From assembly GCA_002256485.1 (NCBI GenBank), contig NNSG01000001.1, forward strand, positions 304,816 through 368,815: a stretch of 64,000 nucleotides of DNA. The letters are read 5' to 3'. This document shows, piece by piece, positions 1 through 8,579 of the stretch. Position numbers and translations under genes: made by a program. The notes below the pieces were generated by a model. It was not told the origin of the DNA, searched no databases, and worked only from the letters and a program-made list of their open reading frames with translations. Position 1 is the first letter of the stretch, and every line of letters begins with the position of its first letter. This DNA comes from Fidelibacterota bacterium 408169 (GTDB lineage Bacteria; Fidelibacterota; Marinisomatia; Marinisomatales; TCS55).

Positions 1-1589
1 TGAGCAGTACCCGTTTTACCAGCGATATTTAAACCAGGAATTCCAGGGTTGGCTCGATTTCCTGTACCATAAGTAGACGAAACGACATTTAGCATATATT
101 TTTTAATCCGTTTCCACGTTTGATGTGCATAACGATCTACAGAATGTTTAATTTGTGGTTTATCTTTAACTACGTGCAATGCTGGTGCACTCCCATTCAT
201 TACAAGACTATTTATAAATTGCATCATTTGTATGGGTGTAACTACCAATTCACCTTGCCCCAATGATAAATTTAATAAATGACCTTTGGACCAACCCCAA
301 CGACCATATTGTTTATTCATAAAACTTGAATTTGGTACCACACCTTTTGCCTCAGATGCTAAATCAATTTCAGTCCTTTGTCCAAATCCAAATTCATTGC
401 ATGCATTTGCCCATTCATCAATGGATAAGCGCTGCACAACATGATAGAAATATACATTACATGATTGAGCAATGGCTTGTTCTAAATCCATCTCGCCATG
501 ACCTTCTTCTTTCCAACAATGAAATTCTCTGTCACCTAGCTCATAAACACCATTACAGTTAATTTTTTCTGAATAATCTATTCTACCCTTTTCCATCAAC
601 GACATTGCAGTTATCATCTTCAACGTGGATCCCGGAGGATACAATCCATGTGTCATTCTATTTAAAAGAGGTTTATCCGGGTTACTAATAATTTCCTGCC
701 ATTCATCTACAGTCGTTTCACCAGTAAATAAATCTGGTGAATAATCAGGTTTACTGACCATAGCCAGCATCTCTCCTGTTTCAGGGAGTGAAACAAGTAC
801 GACTGATCGTTTTCCATCTAATATTTTTTCAATCATTGCTTGAAGAGAAATTAAAAGAGTCGTTTGCAGATCCGTGCCTGGAATAGGATTTTCCTTTTCA
901 TAATCAGAGGATTGACCTATTTCTCTGCCATAAGCATCAACTTCTACAAAATGAACACCCTTTGTTCCACGTAATCTATTTTCATATACTTTTTCTAATC
1001 CACGCCAACCAACTAAATCACCATAAATATAATTTTCTTTTTCTTTTATATCTTTAATAATAGCTTGGTCAACTTCTTTGACATAACCTAGTATATGAGA
1101 TGCATTTATTTTCTCTGAGAAAAATCGTTCAGGAAATTGTATATAATTTATACCCGTCAATTCCTGCTTGTGTTCTTCAATCCTACTTAATTGATCGAAT
1201 GTTAAATCTTTGGCTATTCTTGCTGGTAAAAAACGTCCTCGGTAATATTTTTTATAATTGGTTTTAAGTATTGTAGTATCAATACCTGTACAATAACTAA
1301 CAATCTGAAAATTCTTTTCTTTATTTATTATTTCACCTGGAATTGCAGTCAAAACATACGTGGGAAAATTATCGACAATAATTTCACCATTTCGGTCTAA
1401 TATTAATCCTCTTGGTGCATTTAGAGGTATAGCCCGAATACGATTTACTTCAGCTTTCTTTTTGTATGTTTCATGAAAATAAACTTGTATATAAAAGAAT
1501 CTTAAGATCAACGAAAACATGAGCATGATAATAACTCCGCTCACAACTACAAACCGTCTTTGAGGTATGAGGTTAGCTGCTTTCAGCAC
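1..1589 (-). CDS. mrdA: Penicillin-binding protein 2 (PBP2/MrdA), C-terminus cut by window edge
   Basis: Transpeptidase that cross-links peptidoglycan during cell elongation, working with the MreBCD-RodA complex at the inner membrane. About 529 codons are visible. A single N-terminal membrane segment lies near residues 14-34. The active-site motifs are all present: STLK with Ser about 321, SCN at about 376-378, and KTGT at about 525-528, just before the window ends, so roughly 70-120 C-terminal residues are missing. The start is a GTG at 1589, inferred by translation; it lies inside the 3' end of mreD (17-bp overlap), which suggests translational coupling. Last gene seen of the mreB-mreC-mreD-mrdA series. 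Confidence 0.93.
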   Translation of the reverse strand, partial: MLKAANLIPQRRFVVVSGVIIMLMFSLILRFFYIQVYFHETYKKKAEVNRIRAIPLNAPRGLILDRNGEIIVDNFPTYVLTAIPGEIINKEKNFQIVSYCTGIDTTILKTNYKKYYRGRFLPARIAKDLTFDQLSRIEEHKQELTGINYIQFPERFFSEKINASHILGYVKEVDQAIIKDIKEKENYIYGDLVGWRGLEKVYENRLRGTKGVHFVEVDAYGREIGQSSDYEKENPIPGTDLQTTLLISLQAMIEKILDGKRSVVLVSLPETGEMLAMVSKPDYSPDLFTGETTVDEWQEIISNPDKPLLNRMTHGLYPPGSTLKMITAMSLMEKGRIDYSEKINCNGVYELGDREFHCWKEEGHGEMDLEQAIAQSCNVYFYHVVQRLSIDEWANACNEFGFGQRTEIDLASEAKGVVPNSSFMNKQYGRWGWSKGHLLNLSLGQGELVVTPIQMMQFINSLVMNGSAPALHVVKDKPQIKHSVDRYAHQTWKRIKKYMLNVVSSTYGTGNRANPGIPGLNIAGKTGTA

Positions 1590-2064
1590 GGGAATAATCC
1601 TTAAATGGAAAAATAAGTTGAAGTATGAGAATAAATCCCATAGTATATCCCATGGTCAATATCCATTTTTCCAAAAATGAAATTAAATCTGTATCATATA
1701 AATATTGATATCGTACGAAACTATATATAAGAAATTGAAGTAGAATGATTCCCACCCATGTCATATGAAAATAAAATGGAATTAAGCGATTATATTGATC
1801 TTTTAAATAACCAGCTAAATAACCTGTTAATGAGAAAGTTAAAGATGATAATCCGAAATAGGAACCCACACCCGTCAAATCAGTTAATAAACCCAAAATA
1901 AAACCGGCAATTACACCATAAAAGCGACCAAATTTGATTGCAGTATAGAGTATAAATATCGTCATAAAATCCGGTCGAATCATGTTAATTGACAAAAATT
2001 CAGCAAGGTAAAACTGAAGGAAAAACACACATAATAACATGAAAATAAACTTATTTAACCGCAT
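1573..2064 (-). CDS. mreD: Rod shape-determining protein MreD
   Basis: Small integral membrane protein of the elongasome, linking MreC with PBP2/RodA. It has about five hydrophobic helices over 163 residues, the usual size of the family. A longer frame beginning with TTG at 2085 exists, but the ATG at 2064 (MRLNKF) is the better start. It overlaps the last codons of mreC by 14 bp and the GTG start of mrdA by 17 bp, a tight operon arrangement. MreD sequences are poorly conserved, so the call rests on size, hydrophobicity and the position between mreC and mrdA. Confidence 0.88.
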   Translation of the reverse strand: MRLNKFIFMLLCVFFLQFYLAEFLSINMIRPDFMTIFILYTAIKFGRFYGVIAGFILGLLTDLTGVGSYFGLSSLTFSLTGYLAGYLKDQYNRLIPFYFHMTWVGIILLQFLIYSFVRYQYLYDTDLISFLEKWILTMGYTMGFILILQLIFPFKDYSRAESS

Positions 2065-2851
2065 GATCGTTTTTAGTAATAACAAATATATTTATTAGAG
2101 AACCAAGGTTTTCTGCAAATCGAACAGAAATAATTTTCTGAAAACTGCCTCTTTCATCACGTGTACCTGTCACTTCACCAACAGGCAAATCTTTTGGAAA
2201 TATATCACTGAACCCAGACGTTAATACCCTATCACCAATACTAATTTCTGAATTTTTCTGCACTTCTCTAATTTCACATAAATCTCCGTATACCCAGCGC
2301 AAAATCCCCACAGAACCAGACGGCATTATGTGCACACTTAATCTAAAATTCACATCACTAATAATCTGGACAATTGAACTATTCTTTCCAACAACGACTG
2401 TTTTACCAATAACTCCTTTAGGAGTCAAAACAGGATCATTCTGTGAAACACCATGATTTGTTCCAACATCAATAGTAATGGTAGTCATATTCGATGAAAT
2501 ACCTTTATTGATTACTTTTGATGGTAATAAAGTAAGTTGGCTTTCGCGCTTATAATTAAGTAGATATTTTAATTGCTCATTTTCTGCTGCTAAATTCAGC
2601 ATAGATTCAATTTGCAATTGTAGTTGAATATTTTTTTCACGCAGAAGTGCTGCTTCACCTTCAACAATTGCCATAGATCGTAGCCAAGCTACAGGTTTAT
2701 ACAAAAAGGAAAAGAGATCGTTAGCTTTCCCTCGGAGAATAGTTATATCACGAGAATCATTCGAGAGAATTAATGTAAATGAAATGAGAATTGCGAGAAT
2801 AAATACAACGTGATCACGTTGTCGTATTAGAGCGAGGTAAATATTCCTCAT
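2051..2851 (-). CDS. mreC: Rod shape-determining protein MreC
   Basis: Periplasmic scaffold of the elongasome. One N-terminal membrane helix (about residues 12-30) is followed by a coiled-coil stretch (about 60-98, rich in Leu/Glu/Gln) and a beta-rich C-terminal MreC domain with the typical phrases DVGTNHGVSQNDPV and GDRVLTSGFSDIFPKDLPVG. Its 266 residues are normal for the family. It follows mreB by 76 bp and overlaps mreD. Confidence 0.95.
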   Translation of the reverse strand: MRNIYLALIRQRDHVVFILAILISFTLILSNDSRDITILRGKANDLFSFLYKPVAWLRSMAIVEGEAALLREKNIQLQLQIESMLNLAAENEQLKYLLNYKRESQLTLLPSKVINKGISSNMTTITIDVGTNHGVSQNDPVLTPKGVIGKTVVVGKNSSIVQIISDVNFRLSVHIMPSGSVGILRWVYGDLCEIREVQKNSEISIGDRVLTSGFSDIFPKDLPVGEVTGTRDERGSFQKIISVRFAENLGSLINIFVITKNDHAVK

Positions 2852-2927
2852 TATATCTGGTTAATAATTATTGATATTTGCTGAAAAAATTGTAACCGTT
2901 TAATAGAATACTCAATCAATTACCGCA

Positions 2928-3956
2928 TCAAATCAAAACAGGTTCGTATTTACGAATATCATCTAAAACGATACCGGTTCCTTTTACAACTGAAAGTAAA
3001 GGATCCTCAGCGCGATTGACAGGCACATTTGTTCGTTCACGAATAATCTGGTCAATACCCTTAAGAATACTACCCCCACCAGTCATAATGATTCCTCTAT
3101 CTAAAATATCAGATGCTAATTCCGGCGGTGTTCTTTCCAATGCTTTTTTGACAGCTTCAACAATACTGTTGACCGTTTCCTTTAATGCTTGGCGAATTTC
3201 ATCCGATGATACTTCAATTGTTTTTGGTATTCCACTTACTAAATCACGACCTTTAACTGAAATATTTTCAGTTTTCATTCGCATAGCAGAACCGACTGAT
3301 TTTTTAATCGCTTCACCTGTTGCCAAACCAATTTCTAATTTATGTTCATTACGAAACCACTGGACAATTGCCTCATCCATCTCATCACCGGCAATACGAA
3401 TGGTTTCCTTTGTAACGACCCCATTCAAGGCAATGACAGCAATTTCAGTTGTACCACCGCCAATATCTACAATTATATTACCGATGGGTTGACTAATATC
3501 AAGACCAATTCCAATTGCAGCTGCAACAGGTTCTTCGATTAAAAATACTTCCCTGGCATTCGCCCTTTCACCTGAATCTTTTACAGCACGACGTTCCACT
3601 TCTGTCACACCGGACGGAACACAAATCACCATACGGGGACGTGCCAAACGATTTATGTTTATTTTGCGAATAAACCCCTGCAGCATACCATCGGTCATAT
3701 CAAAGTCTGCTATAACTCCATCTTGCAGCGGACGGATGGTTTCAAGTTCGCGGTGAGTTCTGCCAACCATAGCTTTTGCTTCATTACCAACCGCAACTAT
3801 TTTTCCATCATGTACTGATCGGGCAACGATAGAAGGCTCATTGATCATCACACCCTTGCCTTTTATCCAAAGCAATGTATTGGCTGTACCTAAATCAATA
3901 GCGATATCGCCTGAAATCCATGAAAATGAATTGTTAATTGCTGATAGAAAGCCCAT
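2928..3956 (-). CDS. mreB: Rod shape-determining protein MreB (actin-like)
   Basis: Actin-fold ATPase that forms membrane-associated filaments and directs lateral wall synthesis. At 342 residues it has the canonical nucleotide-binding signatures: IDLGTANT near the N-terminus, DIGGGTTEIAV in the middle and GGGSILKGID near the C-terminus. First gene of the leftward mreB-mreC-mreD-mrdA series. The 79-bp gap upstream, after the ABC ATPase gene, probably holds its promoter. Confidence 0.97.
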   Translation of the reverse strand: MGFLSAINNSFSWISGDIAIDLGTANTLLWIKGKGVMINEPSIVARSVHDGKIVAVGNEAKAMVGRTHRELETIRPLQDGVIADFDMTDGMLQGFIRKININRLARPRMVICVPSGVTEVERRAVKDSGERANAREVFLIEEPVAAAIGIGLDISQPIGNIIVDIGGGTTEIAVIALNGVVTKETIRIAGDEMDEAIVQWFRNEHKLEIGLATGEAIKKSVGSAMRMKTENISVKGRDLVSGIPKTIEVSSDEIRQALKETVNSIVEAVKKALERTPPELASDILDRGIIMTGGGSILKGIDQIIRERTNVPVNRAEDPLLSVVKGTGIVLDDIRKYEPVLI

Positions 3957-4035
3957 TATTGTTTATCTCGGATTATTGAACTGTTCAAAATGAAGATACA
4001 AAGTTAAATCAAAAATGAACGATTATCATTATGAA

Positions 4036-4809
4036 TTACATCTTTTCAGGAATTGATTGTAATAATTTTCGAGTATACTCATTGATTGGTTTTTGAAATA
4101 CATCTTTGACTGTACCTGTTTCTAAAATTTTTCCTGATTTCATTACCATGACCCTGTGGGCAAAGGACTCCACAACTTGGAGATCATGTGTAGTAAATAA
4201 TATTGATAATCCATCTTCATACATCAATTTCATCAGCAAATTGAGCATCTTGGCTTGAACAGACACATCAAGTGCAGAAACAATTTCATCACAAATCAAT
4301 ATGTTTGGCTTCACTGCCAACGCTCTGGCTATGCAGACTCGCTGGCGCTGACCGCCGGATAATTCATGCGGATATTTTTCTTTCGTATCTTTAGTTAAAT
4401 CAACTTTTTTCAGTAAGTCCAACAATTGTTTTTCACTATCCACTTCCGGGTGGTGGAGTTTGATCACTTCCTTAATTGCAAAACCAATTCGCATTCTAGG
4501 ATTCAATGAACTCAATGCATCTTGGAAAATAATTTGAATTTCCTTGCGCAATGAATTCATTTCATTGGGATTATACACCTGTTCATTGTAAATGTAATTA
4601 CCGTAGAAATTATCAATAAGACCTACAATTGATTTACCCAATGTGGATTTTCCACTGCCACTTTCACCAACGATGGCCAAAATTTCCCCCCGGTGTAATT
4701 TTAGATTAATCGAATAGAGAGCTTGAATTAATTGAGGTTTTTTAAATAATGATCGCTGGCCGGGATAATATACTGAAACATTTTCTAATTCAAGGATTGG
4801 ATTATCCAA
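4036..4809 (-). CDS. ABC transporter ATPase, Dpp/Opp type (short form)
   Basis: ATP-binding subunit resembling DppF/OppF of peptide/nickel importers. Walker A GESGSGKS lies at residues 48-55, the signature LSGGQRQR at about 151 and Walker B LICDEIVSALDVS at about 170. At 257 residues it stops right after the ATPase core and lacks the C-terminal oligopeptide-transporter extension of most DppF proteins. No permease or binding-protein gene is adjacent, so the substrate is unknown. The apparent start is a TTG, three bases after the stop of the upstream nucleotidyltransferase gene, so the two are probably co-transcribed. Confidence 0.88.
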   Translation of the reverse strand: MDNPILELENVSVYYPGQRSLFKKPQLIQALYSINLKLHRGEILAIVGESGSGKSTLGKSIVGLIDNFYGNYIYNEQVYNPNEMNSLRKEIQIIFQDALSSLNPRMRIGFAIKEVIKLHHPEVDSEKQLLDLLKKVDLTKDTKEKYPHELSGGQRQRVCIARALAVKPNILICDEIVSALDVSVQAKMLNLLMKLMYEDGLSILFTTHDLQVVESFAHRVMVMKSGKILETGTVKDVFQKPINEYTRKLLQSIPEKM

Positions 4810-4812
4810 ATG

Positions 4813-5877
4813 TCAGTCTATTTCAACTCGGCTTTGATCGCCAAGTATAAATCGGTGTGTGATCGGTTTAGATTGGGACCGTAAAAGTTCAACATCACTC
4901 CCCAAAAGTGACGCTTCAATTCGGCGGGAAATATTACTAATTCTACATTGATGCATTAGAATGGAGTATTCTATTTCACTATTGACAATCTTACATCCGT
5001 CACCGATTGCTGAATAGGGTCCAACATATGCTCCATCAACTGTAACATTTTCACCAATTATAACCGGGCCACGGATATTTGAATTTATGATTTGAGAGCC
5101 TTTCCCCATTACAACCCTTCCGGAAACAGTAGATTGTTCATCAATATAACCTTTTCGTTCATCATTAATATTATCCAAAACGAGACGATTTGCTTCCAAG
5201 AGATCAGATGGCTTTCCTGTATCTTTCCACCATCCTGTTATTTCAGAATATGAAACACTAAATCCTTTTTCTATTAAATACTGATGAGCATCGGAAATTT
5301 CCAATTCACCGCGGGCGGATGGCTTAATATTATTCACTGCTTCAAAAATATGACTATCGTAAACATAAATTCCAGTAACAGCTAATTTACTTTTAGGTTG
5401 ATCAGGCTTTTCTTCAATTCCTATAATTTTCCCATTTTTAACATCTGCCACACCAAAACGATTTGGATCAGGTACTTTACTTAACACTAAATGACAATTT
5501 GAACTATTGGTTTTATAATCTTCAATAAATTTATTAATTCCACCCACAAGAATATTATCTCCTAGATAAAAAACAAATGGGTCGCTTTTGATGAATGATT
5601 CAGCAATTTTTACTACATGACCTAAACCAAGAGGAGCGGATTGTTCAATATATTTAATTTTTAGTTTGAAGGAATCTCCATTACCAAAAGCGTCAGCAAT
5701 GGATGTATCACCCTCGTTTATAATAATTCCAACTTCGTCAATACCTGCGTCATGAGCATATTCCAAAGCATATGCTAACATCAGTTTATTCGCAATTGGA
5801 ATTAGATGTTTATTCTGTGTATGTGTTATTGGACGTAATCGAGTTCCGTGCCCCCCTGCTGTAATTAATGCTTTCAT
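4813..5877 (-). CDS. rfbA: Glucose-1-phosphate thymidylyltransferase, long RmlA type
   Basis: Makes dTDP-glucose (or a similar NDP-sugar) from sugar-1-phosphate for cell-surface polysaccharide. The N-terminal nucleotidyltransferase domain begins with GGHGTRLRPIT. The C-terminal part (about 245-354) carries hexapeptide-like repeats (GKGSQI, GENVTV, GDGCKI) forming a left-handed beta-helix, as in the long RmlA family. The ATG at 5877 (MKALIT) is chosen over an in-frame TTG at 5883 because AAGGAA lies 8 bases upstream of it. No other dTDP-rhamnose genes are adjacent. Confidence 0.88.
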   Translation of the reverse strand: MKALITAGGHGTRLRPITHTQNKHLIPIANKLMLAYALEYAHDAGIDEVGIIINEGDTSIADAFGNGDSFKLKIKYIEQSAPLGLGHVVKIAESFIKSDPFVFYLGDNILVGGINKFIEDYKTNSSNCHLVLSKVPDPNRFGVADVKNGKIIGIEEKPDQPKSKLAVTGIYVYDSHIFEAVNNIKPSARGELEISDAHQYLIEKGFSVSYSEITGWWKDTGKPSDLLEANRLVLDNINDERKGYIDEQSTVSGRVVMGKGSQIINSNIRGPVIIGENVTVDGAYVGPYSAIGDGCKIVNSEIEYSILMHQCRISNISRRIEASLLGSDVELLRSQSKPITHRFILGDQSRVEID

Positions 5878-5930
5878 AAACAATATTCCTTTTTAAACAT
5901 TACATTTTTTCTATATAAGCACGCACCATT

Positions 5931-6437
5931 CTATCTACCAGACATCATTGCAGCTTTGCACAATTTATCTGCAACTGCATTGCCTTCCCTCGGAATGTAT
6001 TCCAATGACCATGAATCAAAGTTATCCAATAATTCTGTTGCCTCTGCGTGTAGCGGAATCATATTCTCATGTTTTACCCTGAACTCACCATTTACCTGAT
6101 TTACGATTAATTGGCTATCCGAAAAAATGTTAATGCTGAATACATTCATTTCTTTAGCCATACGTAACCCATAGATCAATGCACTGTATTCAGCTTCATT
6201 GTTTGTAGCATCGTCATAATATTCAGAAAAAGAAGCAATTTCATCCCCTTCCTGATAAAATACTCCACCAATACCGGCTGTTTTAGAATGGAGATCAGCT
6301 GCGCCATCAACATAAAGATCGACAGAATTGCCGGATGAAAGTTTTTGATGTAATTCTTCCAACGTTTGGTTAGAACGATTTTCGGCTGAAGCCAGTAAAT
6401 GCTTGATAGCGCTTATTTCGTTTTGTTTCAGTTTCAT
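5931..6437 (-). CDS. Ribonuclease HI family protein
   Basis: RNase H-fold protein of 168 residues, expected to cut RNA in RNA-DNA hybrids. The four acidic catalytic positions can be placed: D44 in YVDGA, E83 in NNEAEY, D107 in FSDSQ and D157 in NAVADKL. The first 35 residues form a helical extension ahead of the fold. It resembles the YpdQ/RNase HI-like group more than E. coli RnhA, because the basic handle region is absent. Followed after 53 bp by the nucleotidyltransferase gene. Confidence 0.88.
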   Translation of the reverse strand: MKLKQNEISAIKHLLASAENRSNQTLEELHQKLSSGNSVDLYVDGAADLHSKTAGIGGVFYQEGDEIASFSEYYDDATNNEAEYSALIYGLRMAKEMNVFSINIFSDSQLIVNQVNGEFRVKHENMIPLHAEATELLDNFDSWSLEYIPREGNAVADKLCKAAMMSGR

Positions 6438-6507
6438 AATAGGGGTGGAAAAATATAACAGTTATATTATGTAAATAAATCGAATCCTTTATTGATTTTG
6501 ATATTCA

Positions 6508-7305
6508 CTATCTAATATAGGGATTAGTTCCTTGTTGCGCCGGACATTCTTCCCAATAATAACACCAATTACAAAGTATCATGGGTTTTGGAGGAAAATC
6601 AGCTCCCTCCTTTTCTTTTAAACGAATTTCATCTATCCGCTTTTGCATTGACGCTGACAACAACTGCAATTGTTCCATCGTTCGCTTTGATCTGATTTCA
6701 ATTCCATAACGCACAAAATGCCAAACGAGTGTAACGTCTTTTACATCATCCCGCTGCTGTTCAAGAGCAATCTGATACAACGCTAATTGACCATCTTTAT
6801 CTGCCTGACCTTGGCTTAACGCACGTTTACCAGTCTTATAATCATGAATCTCAAATTTCCCATTCCCATCATGATCCAACCGATCCATAATTCCTTTCAT
6901 CCGATATGATTCATTCCCGTCAAACATAAAATCCATTTCCAACTCAATCCCTTCAACACGTTCCGCAAAGGGCTGATTTTTGCGATAAAATCTGGCGATA
7001 CAATCTTCGCCCAATCGAAAATAATCTTCTTTGCGCTCACCTCTTTTCGCGATGGCGATTCGATCATGCCAATTATCATTCCAAACAGATTTATAATAAT
7101 CGTGGATGCTATCGATAATAGGGATGCGTCCTGATTGAACTTCCTTATATAAAAATTCCAATGCTTCATGGACTCGTTTACCCATAAAAGCTTCGATGCC
7201 TTCATCAGGTTTACGGATGAAATCAATATAACGGAATTTAAATTGTGCAGGGCATTTTTTATAAGATTCCAGCCCGCTATAGGAAAATCGCTCCAGTACA
7301 CTCAC
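6508..7305 (-). CDS. PD-(D/E)XK nuclease, RecB/Cas4-like, with Fe-S cysteines
   Basis: Stand-alone RecB-type nuclease domain (PDDEXK_1, 265 residues). The active site is visible as MGKRVHEAL, a mid-protein MKGIMDRLD and the HDYKTGK motif, followed by a QLALYQIAL segment. Four cysteines (C18 and a CxxCx5C cluster close to the C-terminus) fit the 4Fe-4S site of AddB/Cas4-type nucleases. It starts at GTG, overlapping the stop of the GWxTD gene by 4 bp. Its sequence is close in style to the C-terminal domain of the helicase-nuclease at 36150-39104. No cas genes are nearby, so a repair role is more likely than CRISPR adaptation. Confidence 0.85.
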   Translation of the reverse strand: MSVLERFSYSGLESYKKCPAQFKFRYIDFIRKPDEGIEAFMGKRVHEALEFLYKEVQSGRIPIIDSIHDYYKSVWNDNWHDRIAIAKRGERKEDYFRLGEDCIARFYRKNQPFAERVEGIELEMDFMFDGNESYRMKGIMDRLDHDGNGKFEIHDYKTGKRALSQGQADKDGQLALYQIALEQQRDDVKDVTLVWHFVRYGIEIRSKRTMEQLQLLSASMQKRIDEIRLKEKEGADFPPKPMILCNWCYYWEECPAQQGTNPYIR

Positions 7306-8579
7306 CAGGTATGTCCTGTAATATAAGGTGTAGTTAAACGATAATCTCCAAAGCCATTTTCATCATAAAAAGTAAAACTGCGATTAATACGGTAATAATG
7401 CCACGTTTGATTCGCATTGCGGTCACTGCTCATGAAAATTCGTTCTATATCATCCGGCGGTCCAAAAAGAATGTATATCATTCCCATATCTGTCCTCCAG
7501 CCTGGCGAAAATGACGTGAAATGTTCATTGGCGTATCGTACTCTGGAATAATATTGATCCATCAGCTCATTTGTAGCAGTTTCGGGAGTTGGGTCCCTGC
7601 CTTTCCAAAATGTATAAAATAATTCTTCTTTTTCTTTTTTCTTAACTTTGGATAATTTTGATCGTTCATCGCTCGTCAAAATGTAGCGCATTTGGTCCAT
7701 GGCTTTTTCCAAATCACTTATTTGAGAAGAAACTCCCGGACGTTTGATTTTTAATTCGATAGTTTGTTTTTCAGATTGTCCATCCTGCTCGAGTTTAACG
7801 TATAGTTTTGCCCTTAAACCTGATATTTTATCAACAGGTAAATTTAATTGGTGATTGAAATAATTATCTGAATTTGTAAATAAAGTATCAATTGAAGAAA
7901 TGACTTCTCCATCTGACGTCTTTAATTCCAGGTTAAGTAAATAATCTCCAGGATTAACATTACCTGTAATATAGATGGGTACAAAAGATTGAATAAATGT
8001 GATTTCATTTTGATAGCTGGCCATTAGTTTTTTACTGCCTTGCCATGAGCCTGTATAGTTAACCAGAACTAATGGGGGAAATAAATCTAACCCATTCTTA
8101 TTATATTTGCTCAAATCCACTTTCTCTTCTCGAACACCATAATTACGAGTATCAATATCCAAAACTTCACTTATAATAGTGTACTTCCCGGGTTTCACTA
8201 AAAATTCATGTTCAATAAAGTACCAGTTTGATTTGCTGACTGTCTCTAAATAATCCGATGCTTTCAACGTCTCCTGGATTGATTTATGATCTATTTGCTG
8301 ACCTTCTTCATTTAAAAGTGAAATGCGAGCTTCAAAGCTAGATTCAAATCTGCCATTCTCTTTTACAAACTGTAAAGAAAAACTTGGAATCATTACATGA
8401 GTATTGAGTTTTATTTTTCCTGTTTCGGAAGATGCCTGTGGTGAAATTATAAGATGAAATTGCTCGATGTTTGATACTTTTAAATCTTTTTTACCTCGCA
8501 TATTTCTTTGGCCGTTTACAACTGTTAATACCATAATAATGAGCAATACTGTTTTAATATTCTTCAATCTTTTGTCCAT
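7302..8579 (-). CDS. GWxTD domain-containing secreted protein
   Basis: Protein of 425 residues with an N-terminal signal sequence (about 1-23) and a C-terminal GWxTD domain, seen here as GWRTDMGMIYILFGPPDDIE followed by an aromatic-rich tail ending at GHTW. The domain is typical of Bacteroidetes, Chlorobi, Fibrobacteres and Marinimicrobia, and its function is not established. The middle is beta-rich. The gene overlaps the upstream beta-propeller gene by 16 bp and the downstream nuclease gene by 4 bp, so the three are very probably translated from one mRNA. Confidence 0.88.
   Translation of the reverse strand: MDKRLKNIKTVLLIIMVLTVVNGQRNMRGKKDLKVSNIEQFHLIISPQASSETGKIKLNTHVMIPSFSLQFVKENGRFESSFEARISLLNEEGQQIDHKSIQETLKASDYLETVSKSNWYFIEHEFLVKPGKYTIISEVLDIDTRNYGVREEKVDLSKYNKNGLDLFPPLVLVNYTGSWQGSKKLMASYQNEITFIQSFVPIYITGNVNPGDYLLNLELKTSDGEVISSIDTLFTNSDNYFNHQLNLPVDKISGLRAKLYVKLEQDGQSEKQTIELKIKRPGVSSQISDLEKAMDQMRYILTSDERSKLSKVKKKEKEELFYTFWKGRDPTPETATNELMDQYYSRVRYANEHFTSFSPGWRTDMGMIYILFGPPDDIERIFMSSDRNANQTWHYYRINRSFTFYDENGFGDYRLTTPYITGHTW

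Noticed and set aside
6508..7305. Cas4
   Set aside because: The nuclease has Cas4-like cysteines, but there is no cas1/cas2 or repeat array, and it sits with housekeeping genes.
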